Shown here: in pieces, positions 39,838 through 46,718 of the stretch | Layout: each line of letters starts with the position of its first letter | Position numbering within the stretch: the stretch's first letter is position 1 | Source: an uncultured Oscillospiraceae bacterium | GTDB lineage: Bacteria; Bacillota; Clostridia; Oscillospirales; Oscillospiraceae | Assembly (NCBI GenBank): GCA_934631005.1 | Contig: CAKTXA010000021.1 | Coordinates: 1 to 46,718 of the forward strand | Direction of reading: 5' to 3' | Length of the DNA: 46,718 bases | Made by a program: the position numbers and the translations under genes | Notes under the pieces: model-generated | What the model saw: only the letters and a program-made list of their open reading frames with translations | What the model was told of the DNA's origin: nothing | The model's database searches: none

Positions 39838-40743
39838 ATGCTCATCATCACGCAGACCGCGCTGGAACTGGGGTTTTTATACGCGCTGGTCGCCATGGCT
39901 CTGTTTTTGAGCTATCGCATTCTGGACGTCGCCGATCTGACGACGGACGGCTGCTTCGTGCTCGGCGCGGCCGTGTCCGTAACGCTCGCGGCGGCGGGGC
40001 ACCCGGTGCTGGCGCTGTTTGCCGCGATGCTCGCGGGCAGCTGCGCGGGCTTTGTCACGGCGTTTTTGCAGACAAAGCTCGGCGTGCCGTCCATTCTGGC
40101 AGGCATCGTCACCAATACCGGGCTTTACACCGTGAACCTCATGGCCATGGGCTGGAAGTCCAACGAGAGCCTGCTCGGCGTTGACACCGTGTTCACGCTC
40201 CTGCGCGACGCCGGGATCGGCGGCGACTGGTATGAGCTGCTGCTGGCGGCGTTCGTGACGATTCTGGTGGCCGCGCTGCTGCTGCTGTTTCTGCGCACGC
40301 GGCTGGGCCTTTCCATCCGCGCCACGGGCGACAACCCCGATATGGTGCGCGCATCGTCTCTGAACCCCGCCTTTACCACCACCGTGGGCCTGTGCGTGGC
40401 CAACGCCATGACGGCGCTGTCCGGCGCGATGGTCGGGCAGTATCAGAAGACTGTGGATATTAACTCCGGCACCGGTATCGTGGTCATCGGCCTTGCGTGC
40501 CTCATCATCGGCGAGACGGTGCTGGGCAGACGCTCCGTGACCAAGAGCGCCATCGCCGCCATCCTCGGCTCGATCATCTACCGCTTTATCTACGCCATCG
40601 TGTTCTACACCAAGATCGTCCCGGTCGAGTGCCTGAAGCTCCTGACCGCCGTGATCGTTGCGCTGGCCATCGCCGCGCCGACGATCAAAAAGTGGGCCGC
40701 GCTGCAGTCGCGCAAGGCGCGCGCCGGAAAGGGAGGAAACTGA
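39838..40743 (+). CDS. trpY: Tryptophan ABC transporter permease (TrpY type)
   Basis: The 301-residue protein starts at ATG 39838 behind AAGGAGGAG. It has about nine hydrophobic segments and belongs to the branched-chain-amino-acid/sugar permease class (FLSYRILDVADLTTDGCFVL, FLRTRLGLSIRATGDN). It forms the channel for the TrpX-delivered substrate. The start is close to the inserted palindrome, but its ribosome site lies outside the hairpin. Confidence 0.9.
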   Translation: MLIITQTALELGFLYALVAMALFLSYRILDVADLTTDGCFVLGAAVSVTLAAAGHPVLALFAAMLAGSCAGFVTAFLQTKLGVPSILAGIVTNTGLYTVNLMAMGWKSNESLLGVDTVFTLLRDAGIGGDWYELLLAAFVTILVAALLLLFLRTRLGLSIRATGDNPDMVRASSLNPAFTTTVGLCVANAMTALSGAMVGQYQKTVDINSGTGIVVIGLACLIIGETVLGRRSVTKSAIAAILGSIIYRFIYAIVFYTKIVPVECLKLLTAVIVALAIAAPTIKKWAALQSRKARAGKGGN

Positions 40744-40744
40744 G

Positions 40745-41542
40745 ATGCTGGACATTCAGAACATTTCCAAGACCTTCAACCCCGGCACGGTCAACGAGCG
40801 CACGGCGCTGCGCGACCTCAGCCTGCATCTGGACGCAGGCGAGTTCGTGACCGTCGTCGGCTCGAACGGCGCGGGCAAATCCACGCTCTTTAACGCCATC
40901 GCGGGCTGCTTTTTTGTGGACGAGGGCTCCGTCCGGCTGGACGGGAAGGACATCACCTTCATGCCCGAGCATGACCGCAGCCGCATGATCGGCCGGCTTT
41001 TTCAGGACCCGCTGCGCGGCACCGCGCCGCATATGACCATCGAGGAAAATCTGGCGCTGGCTTACCTGCGCTCGTCGCACGGCAACCCCTTCAGCCGCAT
41101 CGGCCGTAAGGATCAGGCGCTGTTCCGCGAGCAGCTGGCGCTTTTGGACATGGGCCTTGAGGATCGGATGAAGCAGCCGGTGGGCCTGCTTTCCGGCGGG
41201 CAGCGGCAGGCGCTGACGCTGCTGATGGCCACGCTCGTGCCGCCGAAGCTGCTGCTGCTCGACGAGCACACGGCGGCGCTCGACCCCGGCGCGGCGGAAA
41301 AGGTGCTGAAGCTGACGCAGCGCGCCGTTTCCGAGCACAGCATCACCTGCCTGATGGTCACGCACAATATGTCGCAGGCGCTCTCGCTCGGCAACCGGAC
41401 GCTGATGATGGCGGACGGCAATGTGGTGCTGGACGTGGCGGGCGCGGAGCGCGCCGGTATGACGGTGGACGATCTCGTCGCCCGCTTCAAGGCCGGCACC
41501 GGCCATGCGCTCGACAACGACCGCATGATGCTGGTGGACTGA
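40745..41542 (+). CDS. trpZ: Tryptophan ABC transporter ATPase (TrpZ type)
   Basis: The 265-residue ATPase starts at ATG 40745, 1 bp after the trpY stop, behind GGGAGG. It has Walker A (GSNGAGKST, about 39-47), signature LLSGGQRQALTLL, Walker B (LLLLDEHTAALDP) and switch histidine (MVTHNMSQAL). It belongs to the subclass paired with TrpX-like binding proteins. A terminator follows 12 bp later. Confidence 0.93.
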   Translation: MLDIQNISKTFNPGTVNERTALRDLSLHLDAGEFVTVVGSNGAGKSTLFNAIAGCFFVDEGSVRLDGKDITFMPEHDRSRMIGRLFQDPLRGTAPHMTIEENLALAYLRSSHGNPFSRIGRKDQALFREQLALLDMGLEDRMKQPVGLLSGGQRQALTLLMATLVPPKLLLLDEHTAALDPGAAEKVLKLTQRAVSEHSITCLMVTHNMSQALSLGNRTLMMADGNVVLDVAGAERAGMTVDDLVARFKAGTGHALDNDRMMLVD

Positions 41543-41553
41543 ACAAAAACAAC

Positions 41554-41589
41554 CCCCGGACGGTCTTTGCGCCGCCCGGGGATTTTTTT
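41554..41589 (+). terminator. Terminator of trpXYZ
   Basis: Stem CCCCGG (41554-41559) and CCGGGG (41576-41581) with an inner CGG/CCG is followed by seven T residues. Confidence 0.88.
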
Positions 41590-41598
41590 GCGGCGGGA

Positions 41599-41627
41599 TT
41601 GCGATTTTTCCGCCGCGGGTGTATACT
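41599..41627 (+). promoter_or_regulatory. Promoter of the second MATE gene
   Basis: TTGCGA (41599-41604) and TATACT (41622-41627) are 17 bp apart, about 43 bp before the start codon. Confidence 0.7.
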
Positions 41628-41669
41628 AGCTGACGCTATCGCAAAGAGAAGCGAAAAGAGGCATGGGAT

Positions 41670-43046
41670 ATGGAAGGAAGAAAGCAGCTGGATATGCTGC
41701 ACGGCCCGATCTGGAACAAGATCCCGCGGTTCGCGCTGCCGGTGGCGGCCACGGCGATCCTGGAGCAGCTGTTCAACGCCTCGGACGTGGCCGTGGTCGG
41801 CAACTTCACCGGCGCGGACAGCACCGTGGCCGTGGCGGCGGTCGGCGCGAACAGCGCGCTGATCGGCCTGATCGTGAATCTCTTCATCGGCATCGCGCTG
41901 GGCACGAACGTGGTGATCGCGAACGCCATCGGCCACGGGGACAGGCAGACCGTGCACAAGGCCGTGCACACGTCGGTGCTCGTGGCGCTTATCGGCGGCA
42001 TACTCGTCGCGCTCCTCGGCGAGCTGGTGGCCGCGCCGGTGCTGGGGCTTTTGAACGTGCCGGAGGATGTGTTCCCGCTGGCGCTTTTGTATCTGCGCAT
42101 ATATCTTGCCGGGATGCCGGTGATCTTGCTGTATAATTTTGAGGCCGCCATCTTCCGCAGCATCGGCGAGACGAAAACGCCGCTGATCGCGCTGGCGTCC
42201 TCGGGCGTTCTGAACGTCATCCTCAACCTGTTTTTTGTGGCCGTGCTGCACATGACGGTGAACGGCGTCGCCATCGCGACGGTCATCTCCAACGCCGTCA
42301 GCTCCGTGCTGCTGTACTGCAAGCTCCGCCGCAGCACGCGCGAGATCAAACTCGAGCCGAAGCAGCTGCGCCTCGACGGGCCGGTCCTGCGGCGTATTTT
42401 GCAGATCGGCCTGCCCGCGGGCGTGCAGAGCGCGGTGTTCTCCATCTCCAACATCGTCATCCAGTCGGCCATCAACAGCCTCGGTACGGTCGTGATGGCG
42501 GCGTCCAGCGCAGCGTTCAACATCGAGATCATCACGTATTACCTGCTCAACTCCTTCACGCAGGCGTGCACCACCTTTGTCGGCCAGAACTTCGGCGCGG
42601 GCGAGCTGCGCCGCTGCCGCAGGACGCTGCTGCTGAGCCTTGGCGAGGGCATCGCCGTGCTGGCGGCGGCCGTGTCGACGATTTTGTTTTTCGGAAAGCC
42701 GCTGCTGTCCATCTTCAACCGCGACCCGGCGGTCATCGCCGTGGGCTATACGCGGCTGGTGATGGTGATGCTCTCGCACGGGCTGAGTTTGATCTATGAC
42801 GTTGTCAGCGGCTATCTGCGGGGCTTTGGCATCTCGCTGGTGCCGGCGCTTTTGACGATGCTCGGCGTCTGCGGCATCCGCATCGCGTGGGTGGAGTTCG
42901 TGTTCCCGCAGAGCCGGACGTTCCAGACACTGATGACCGTCTACCCCATCAGCCTCGCCGCCACCGCCCTCCTCATGCTCGCCGCCCTCGCCTTCTACCG
43001 CCCCTCGAAACGCTTCGCGGGTTTGCAGAGAAAAGAGACTGTATAA
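41670..43046 (+). CDS. MATE family efflux transporter
   Basis: The 458-residue protein has twelve predicted membrane segments in two halves. MATE signs are RFALPVAATAILEQLFNASD at the start, the first-half loop GTNVVIANAIGHGD and the second-half counterpart TTFVGQNFGAGELRRCRR. The start ATG 41670 has AAAGAGG upstream. The role is multidrug or metabolite export. It is closer in pattern to the frameshifted MATE gene downstream than to the one at 24.6-25.9 kb. Confidence 0.93.
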   Translation: MEGRKQLDMLHGPIWNKIPRFALPVAATAILEQLFNASDVAVVGNFTGADSTVAVAAVGANSALIGLIVNLFIGIALGTNVVIANAIGHGDRQTVHKAVHTSVLVALIGGILVALLGELVAAPVLGLLNVPEDVFPLALLYLRIYLAGMPVILLYNFEAAIFRSIGETKTPLIALASSGVLNVILNLFFVAVLHMTVNGVAIATVISNAVSSVLLYCKLRRSTREIKLEPKQLRLDGPVLRRILQIGLPAGVQSAVFSISNIVIQSAINSLGTVVMAASSAAFNIEIITYYLLNSFTQACTTFVGQNFGAGELRRCRRTLLLSLGEGIAVLAAAVSTILFFGKPLLSIFNRDPAVIAVGYTRLVMVMLSHGLSLIYDVVSGYLRGFGISLVPALLTMLGVCGIRIAWVEFVFPQSRTFQTLMTVYPISLAATALLMLAALAFYRPSKRFAGLQRKETV

Positions 43047-43050
43047 ACCA

Positions 43051-43080
43051 AAGGCACTGCCCACCGGGCAGTGCCTTTTT
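43051..43080. terminator. Terminator of the second MATE gene
   Basis: A 12-bp perfect stem AAGGCACTGCCC/GGGCAGTGCCTT with loop ACC is followed by further T residues. Confidence 0.93.
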
Positions 43081-43084
43081 ATAA

Positions 43085-43440
43085 GGTAAGAAGCAAGAGT
43101 GAATAGTGAATCAGTCAGCACTCGCTGCCGAATCCCCGACGCAGAAGCGGGACGGTGTGCACCCCATACCTTCCCCTCGGGGCCGATTCCCCCTATCAGG
43201 GGGAAATGTCTCGAAGAGACAAAGAGGGTAGGGACAGGTGCCCCCGAAGGGGGCGGATGAGGGTCGGGGAGCACTTATGGATAGCTTAGTATGCTCAGCA
43301 AAACGCAACTGCTCCCCGACCCTCATCAGTCTGCGGAGCTAGCGCTCAGCAGCCAGCTTCCCCCAGGGGAAGCTATGGGCCCTCAGAAAATCGGCACTGC
43401 CCAAAAAATGGCGGGAAGAGCAGAATCCCGTCTCCACAAA
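43085..43440. repeat. Interspersed palindromic repeat, copy 6
   Basis: The central palindrome is GATGAGGGTCGGGGAGCA (43256-43273) with an exact 18-bp partner (43310-43327); the 36-nt loop (GATAGCTTAGTATGCTCAGC part) matches copy 3. CCTTCCCCTCGGGG and GCTTCCCCCAGGGGAAGC flank it, with a CCCCCGAAGGGGG hairpin. The GTCGTAACGTAGGGG ends are absent. It fills the convergent gap between the second and third MATE genes. Confidence 0.85.
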
Positions 43441-43443
43441 GGG

Positions 43444-44812
43444 TTATCTGCCGCTGCCGCGCCCATCTTTCTTTTCGAATCCGTGAATCCAATCGGAAAA
43501 ATGGTAATAGAGGAAATAGAGGATGGAGCTGATCGTCCAGGTGAGGGGGTAGGCGAGGTAGATGAACAGCAGCTCGTGCGTCACGCGCATGATGAGCGTG
43601 ATGTACGTGATGCGCAGCACGCACCAGACGCCCAGCATCACGATCATCGGCACAACGGCTTTGCCCGCGCCGCGCAGGACGGACGCGACGGCGTGAGAAT
43701 AGGCCAGCAGGCAGAAAAACGGCGCGATCGTCCGCGCCTGCCGCGTGGCCATCCGGATGACCTCCGGCGTCTCGGAAAACAGCCTTGCCAGCTGCGGCAT
43801 CAGGATATACAGCGCCAGACCGATCAGCTCCGCCACCGTGATGGCGCAGAGGATGCCGAAGCGGGCGCCCTTTTTGGCGCGGTCATATTCGCGCGCCGAG
43901 ATTCTGGCCCGTGTAGGTGGTCAGCGCCATCGTGAAGCTCGTGATGGGCAGAAACGCGAAGCCCTCCAGCTTGGAATATGTGCCGCAGGCCGCCACGGCG
44001 AGCTTGCCGAAGGTGTTGATATTGGCCTGCACGACCACGTTTGCCAGACTGATGACGGAGTTCTGCACGCCGGAGGGGAGCCCATAGCGCACGATCTCGC
44101 CGAACAGCGCGCGGTCGATGCGCAGCTTGCGCCATTGCAGGCGGAACGCCGCCCGCGGGCCAGACAGGTGGATGAGGCACAGGATCATACTGATCGCCTG
44201 CGAAACGGTCGTGGCGACCGCCGCCGACCAGACGCCCCAGCCGAACCCGCCGATAAACAGCAGATCCAGCACCACGTTCACCGCCGATGACAGCAGCAGA
44301 TAGTAAAGCGGCCTGCGGCTGTCGCCCAGAGCATTCATCACGCTTTTGCAGGCGTTGTAGAGCACCACCGCCAGCACGCCGGCAAAGTAGTAGCGGAAGT
44401 AATCAATGGCGTCCGGCAGAACCTCCGGGTCGGTGTCCATCCAGCGCAGGATGTGCGGCGTCAGCCAGACGCCGAGCCCTGTGAGAAGCAATCCGCTGAT
44501 CGCGCTGACGAGGATGTTCGTATGCACCGCGCGCTCGACCCGCGCGTGGTCACCGGCGCCAAAATACCGGGAGATGGCCACGCCTGCGCCGAGCGTCAGC
44601 CCCTCAAAAAAGCTGATGAGCAGAAAAATAAGCGGGCCGGACGACGTGACCGCCGCCAGCGCCCCGTCGCCAAGGAATTTTCCGACGATCAGCGCGTCCA
44701 CGGTGTTGTAGAGCTGCTGAAACACCTGACTGAGCAGCACAGGCAGGGCAAAGGCGGTGATCCGCCGCCACGGCGCCCCCGTCGTCATATTGCAGGTCGA
44801 GCTGTTCCTCAC
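43444..44812 (-). pseudogene. MATE family transporter disrupted by a frameshift
   Basis: The gene starts at GTG 44812 behind AGGAGG. About 308 residues of a normal MATE protein (FALPVLLSQVFQQLYNTVDA and TLGAGVAISRYFGAGD) are read until TYTGQNLGAR, then the frame ends in a stop at 43883-43885. In another frame the missing part resumes at once as EYDRAKKGARFGILC and continues through GLALYILMPQLARLFSE to a normal C-terminus at 43444. The break lies in an alternating GCGCGC run (43891-43896), consistent with loss of one GC pair. The reading frame is otherwise intact, so the change is recent, a sequencing error or a switch. Confidence 0.85.
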
Positions 44813-44898
44813 GCCATCGCCTCCTTCCGACTCGTAGCATCATACCATGACAGACAAAAGATTGCAACCCGCGGCACGGATCGTGAAGAAGTGAGTCC

Positions 44899-45255
44899 TT
44901 AGTCGTACCGCAGGGGAGGGGCTTGCCCCTCCCGCCGGTAGGCAGTAGCGGATGTTTTGAATAGTGCCGATTTGCAAAAGGCTCCTTGGCTTCCCCTGGG
45001 GGAAGCTGTCTGCGGAGCGGCAGCGGAGCAGACTGATGAGGGCCGGGGAGCAGTTGCGGTTTGATGAGCATGCAAAGCTATCCGCCAGTGCTCCCCAGCC
45101 CTCATCCGCCCCCTTCGGGGGCACCTTCCCCCAGGGGAAGGCAAGGGGTGCCTACGTCTCGCTGCTGCGTCGGGGATTCGGCAGCCGGTGCTAACTTCTT
45201 CACTATTCACTCTTCACTCTTACTTCAAACCGCCCCTCCCCTACGTTACGACTAA
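44899..45255. repeat. Interspersed palindromic repeat, copy 7 (complete)
   Basis: The ends are TTAGTCGTACCGCAGGGG (44899 onward) and CCCCTACGTTACGACTAA (to 45255), an imperfect inverted pair. The central arms GATGAGGGCCGGGGAGCA (45035-45052) and TGCTCCCCAGCCCTCATC (45089-45106) differ by one base. The loop is the reverse complement of that in copies 3 and 6, so the core is inverted here. GCTTCCCCTGGGGGAAGC and CCTTCCCCCAGGGGAAGG hairpins flank the core. The rest of the gap (45256-45362) holds AT-rich repeats and a GGGCCGATG-TGGT-CATCGGCCC hairpin shared with copy 2, which may end the lipoprotein transcript. Confidence 0.9.
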
Positions 45256-45364
45256 AATTATTCATTTTTCATCCTTCATCATTCATTATTCATTATCCCT
45301 CACGCAATGAATGATGAATAATAAAAGGGCCGATGTGGTCATCGGCCCCTACAAACTTTTTCCG

Positions 45365-45805
45365 CTATTTTGCATTTTTCTGCAGGGTGATGACGATGCC
45401 GAGGGTGTCATCGGCGTAGGAGACGCTTAAGTAGGCGTCGTCGCGGGCGAGGATCGTTCCGGCGGATACGCTGCTTTCTGCAGACTGCAGCTCGGTGTAT
45501 CCGGCGTCCCGCAGTGCCTGCACGTACCGCGCCGATTCCGCGGCGGAGATGTCCTTGCAGAAGATCGCGTAGCGGCCGGACGCGCTGTGGTCGAGCACGT
45601 AGTCGACCGTGCCGCTCTGCGGCTGGGGGATCTTCTGCGTGAACGCGTTGTCCGGCCACTGCGTCAGATACTCCGGCTCAGCCGCCGCCGCGTCCCAGCT
45701 GAGCGCCACGAGCGCCTCCGCAGAGGCCATCTTCGCCGCACACCCACCCAAAAGCAGACACACAAGCAGCCCGGCCAAAAACAATGTAAACGTTTTTTTG
45801 AACAT
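45365..45805 (-). CDS. Putative lipoprotein of unknown function
   Basis: The 146-residue protein has a signal peptide ending in a lipobox (LLLGGC, Cys22). A small soluble domain with alternating strands and helices follows (GTVDYVLDHSASGRYAIF, ARYVQALRDAGYTELQ, YLSVSYADDTLGIVITL). I do not recognise the family with confidence. The pattern resembles small substrate- or envelope-binding domains found on many Firmicute lipoproteins. AAAGGA lies 7 nt before the ATG and a good promoter lies about 55 bp upstream. It is monocistronic. Confidence 0.8.
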   Translation of the reverse strand: MFKKTFTLFLAGLLVCLLLGGCAAKMASAEALVALSWDAAAAEPEYLTQWPDNAFTQKIPQPQSGTVDYVLDHSASGRYAIFCKDISAAESARYVQALRDAGYTELQSAESSVSAGTILARDDAYLSVSYADDTLGIVITLQKNAK

Positions 45806-45861
45806 ATCCGTGTCCTTTCGGTCCTGATAAGAGACCCAAGCTGCCGCTCGGATCTCTTGTA

Positions 45862-45890
45862 CTTATACCATGCAAACACAACGCAGTCAA
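45862..45890 (-). promoter_or_regulatory. Promoter of the lipoprotein gene
   Basis: On the minus strand TTGACT (complement of 45885-45890) and TATAAG (complement of 45862-45867) are 17 bp apart. Confidence 0.75.
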
Positions 45891-45900
45891 TAGCGCATAC

Positions 45901-45934
45901 AAAAATGCCCGGAAAGTAAAACACTTCCCGGGCA
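45901..45934 (-). terminator. Terminator of a lost minus-strand gene
   Basis: TGCCCGG and CCGGGCA arms with an extended stem (45906-45934) are followed on the minus strand by TTTTT. It lies 17 bp downstream of the gene fragment at 45951-46079. Confidence 0.8.
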
Positions 45935-45950
45935 GGATGCTTATTCCCAC

Positions 45951-46079
45951 TCAAGTCTTGGGCTTTGATTTAGGGTTATAAAATGCACTCTCGATACGCA
46001 TTTTGTCCAAATAATCCACGTATTTCGGGCTGTACATAGGTTCCTTACGAATTTTGTAGCCGTTTTGTAGCCAGCTATT
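45951..46079 (-). pseudogene. C-terminal fragment of an unidentified protein
   Basis: An open stretch of 42 codons begins right after a stop at 46080-46082 and has no start codon with a ribosome site. It reads like the end of a real protein (WLQNGYKIRKEPMYSPKY, then DKMRIESAFYNP) and leads into a good terminator. Its codon use is AT-richer than the genes to the left. I do not recognise the parent family. It is probably what remains of a gene cut off by a rearrangement at the mobile-element edge. Confidence 0.5.
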
Positions 46080-46209
46080 TTATACGTACTAACCGTTCGC
46101 AACGACTTGTTTTGAATGATTTGCGACAGGTTTTGATATGATTCCCGCCAATAATCACCCGGAAATTGACCGCCTGATTCACCTCAAAAAACATCTTGGA
46201 GGTATGACC

Positions 46210-46455
46210 ATGAGCAAACTTATATCCTGTCAATTCAACATAGACACAGCCTGCGTGGAATTGGTTTTTGATGATGGAAGCCAGATTTCCATTGACTGCA
46301 CCGCCGTTGAAAACGAAGTTGCCGATAACCGCTTCCAGCGGTCAGAGCTGGATTATCTGATCTACAATGATCCACTTGCGTATGCCGATCTGGTTCTGAA
46401 CGGCGATCCAGAAGCCTACCTGAACGCCGTGACAGATTACGACCCCCCTCGATAG
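46210..46455 (+). CDS. DUF6061 family protein
   Basis: The 81-residue protein starts at ATG 46210, which sits 7 nt after GGAGG (46198-46202); an ATG 6 bp earlier would leave only 1 nt. The pattern LISCQFNIDTACVELVFDDG, AVENEVADN, QRSELDYLIYNDPLAYADL and LNGDPEAYL matches small DUF6061 proteins, which are common on clostridial integrative elements. The function is unknown. The base composition is AT-richer than the chromosome to the left, in line with transfer. Confidence 0.8.
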   Translation: MSKLISCQFNIDTACVELVFDDGSQISIDCTAVENEVADNRFQRSELDYLIYNDPLAYADLVLNGDPEAYLNAVTDYDPPR

Positions 46456-46625
46456 CTGACGGGAAGAATATAGCGCAACGGGTTGCGTCTGTCAATGGTC
46501 AAGATGAACGCTTCGCGCCATTGACTGCCGCCGCCCGTTTCGCTGTTTGGCAAACAAGGCGGGCAAGCACAGACTGTGCCTGCCAGTCAGATTCAAGTTT
46601 GTTGAATTACTTTGCAAGATTACTC

Positions 46626-46718
46626 TTAAAAGATTCCCTTGTTGTACTTGAACTGTGCATACAAGATAAAGCCCAAGCCGATGACGAGCGCCGGAATAAC
46701 AATGAAAGACATTGCCTT
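46626..46718 (-). CDS. C-terminus of a membrane protein (cut by window end)
   Basis: Thirty codons are open to the window edge and end in TAA at 46626-46628. The visible part is one hydrophobic segment (MSFIVIPALVIGLGFILYA) with a short positive tail (QFKYNKGIF). Either this is the end of a larger membrane protein or a 28-residue peptide starting at the ATG inside it. Between 46456 and 46625 I see two hairpins (GTCAATGG/CCATTGAC at about 46491-46526 and GCACAG/CTGTGC at 46567-46580) but no gene. Confidence 0.5.
   Translation of the reverse strand, partial: KAMSFIVIPALVIGLGFILYAQFKYNKGIF

Noticed and set aside
43883..44812. The third MATE gene as an intact short transporter
   Set aside because: The protein would stop after about 308 residues in the middle of the second half, and the missing C-terminal part continues in another frame directly downstream.
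1..46718. tRNA or rRNA genes
   Set aside because: I saw no cloverleaf with TTCGA-type arms and CCA end, and no rRNA core sequence on either strand. A short tRNA could be missed by eye; a tRNAscan run would settle it.

Overview
The window is a GC-rich (about 60-65% G+C) chromosomal segment of an anaerobic, spore-forming Firmicute. Evidence for this is a SpoIIE phosphatase, RNase Y, two T-box leaders, a BirA/BioY pair, type III glutamine synthetase and strong -35/N17/-10 sigma-A promoters. Gene content and the style of the intergenic palindromes suggest a gut member of the Oscillospiraceae or a relative; this is inference, because no rRNA gene is present.

Left part (1-12.8 kb). rny is followed by a divergent bioY/birA pair around a near-perfect BirA operator, then a nitroreductase, a small membrane protein and a stand-alone lipoamide dehydrogenase. 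A long minus-strand cobamide block comes next: Nudix hydrolase, TIM-barrel isomerase-like protein, cobT, cobU and cobS, each start overlapping the previous stop by 4 bp, then a CobU paralogue with a damaged P-loop. Directly downstream, from their own promoter, are two exported proteins: an SLH-anchored alpha-barrel protein with terpenoid-cyclase-type repeats and a DUF4430 lipoprotein. Together they resemble the two halves of animal transcobalamin/intrinsic factor. Upstream of the operon is a roughly 225-nt stretch of four consecutive hairpins with no gene.

Middle (13.2-31.1 kb). spoIIE diverges from a CYTH protein-pncB pair. A complete phosphate regulon follows (pstSCAB-phoU-response regulator-kinase) with Pho-box-like repeats. 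Then come a MATE transporter, glutamine synthetase III, a coiled-coil protein made of tandem DNA repeats, and asnB under an asparagine T-box.

Right part (31.2-46.7 kb). A three-gene operon encodes a 1542-residue fusion (HD, HEAT-like helices, NadD-like nucleotidyltransferase, GNAT-like region, phosphoribosyltransferase), a lactate/malate dehydrogenase-like protein and a flavodoxin-fold reductase. I cannot match this set to a known pathway. A tryptophan T-box then controls a TrpXYZ-type transporter whose trpX-trpY gap carries a 164-bp palindromic insertion. Two more MATE genes follow, the second frameshifted. From about 45.85 kb the DNA is AT-richer and carries a DUF6061 gene and gene fragments, which looks like the edge of a mobile element.

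Seven copies or fragments of one palindromic, MITE-like repeat family lie between genes, mostly at gene 3' ends. The best candidates for undescribed biology are the split transcobalamin-like pair beside the cob operon, the HD/NadD/PRTase operon, the repeat family and the multi-hairpin intergenic region.
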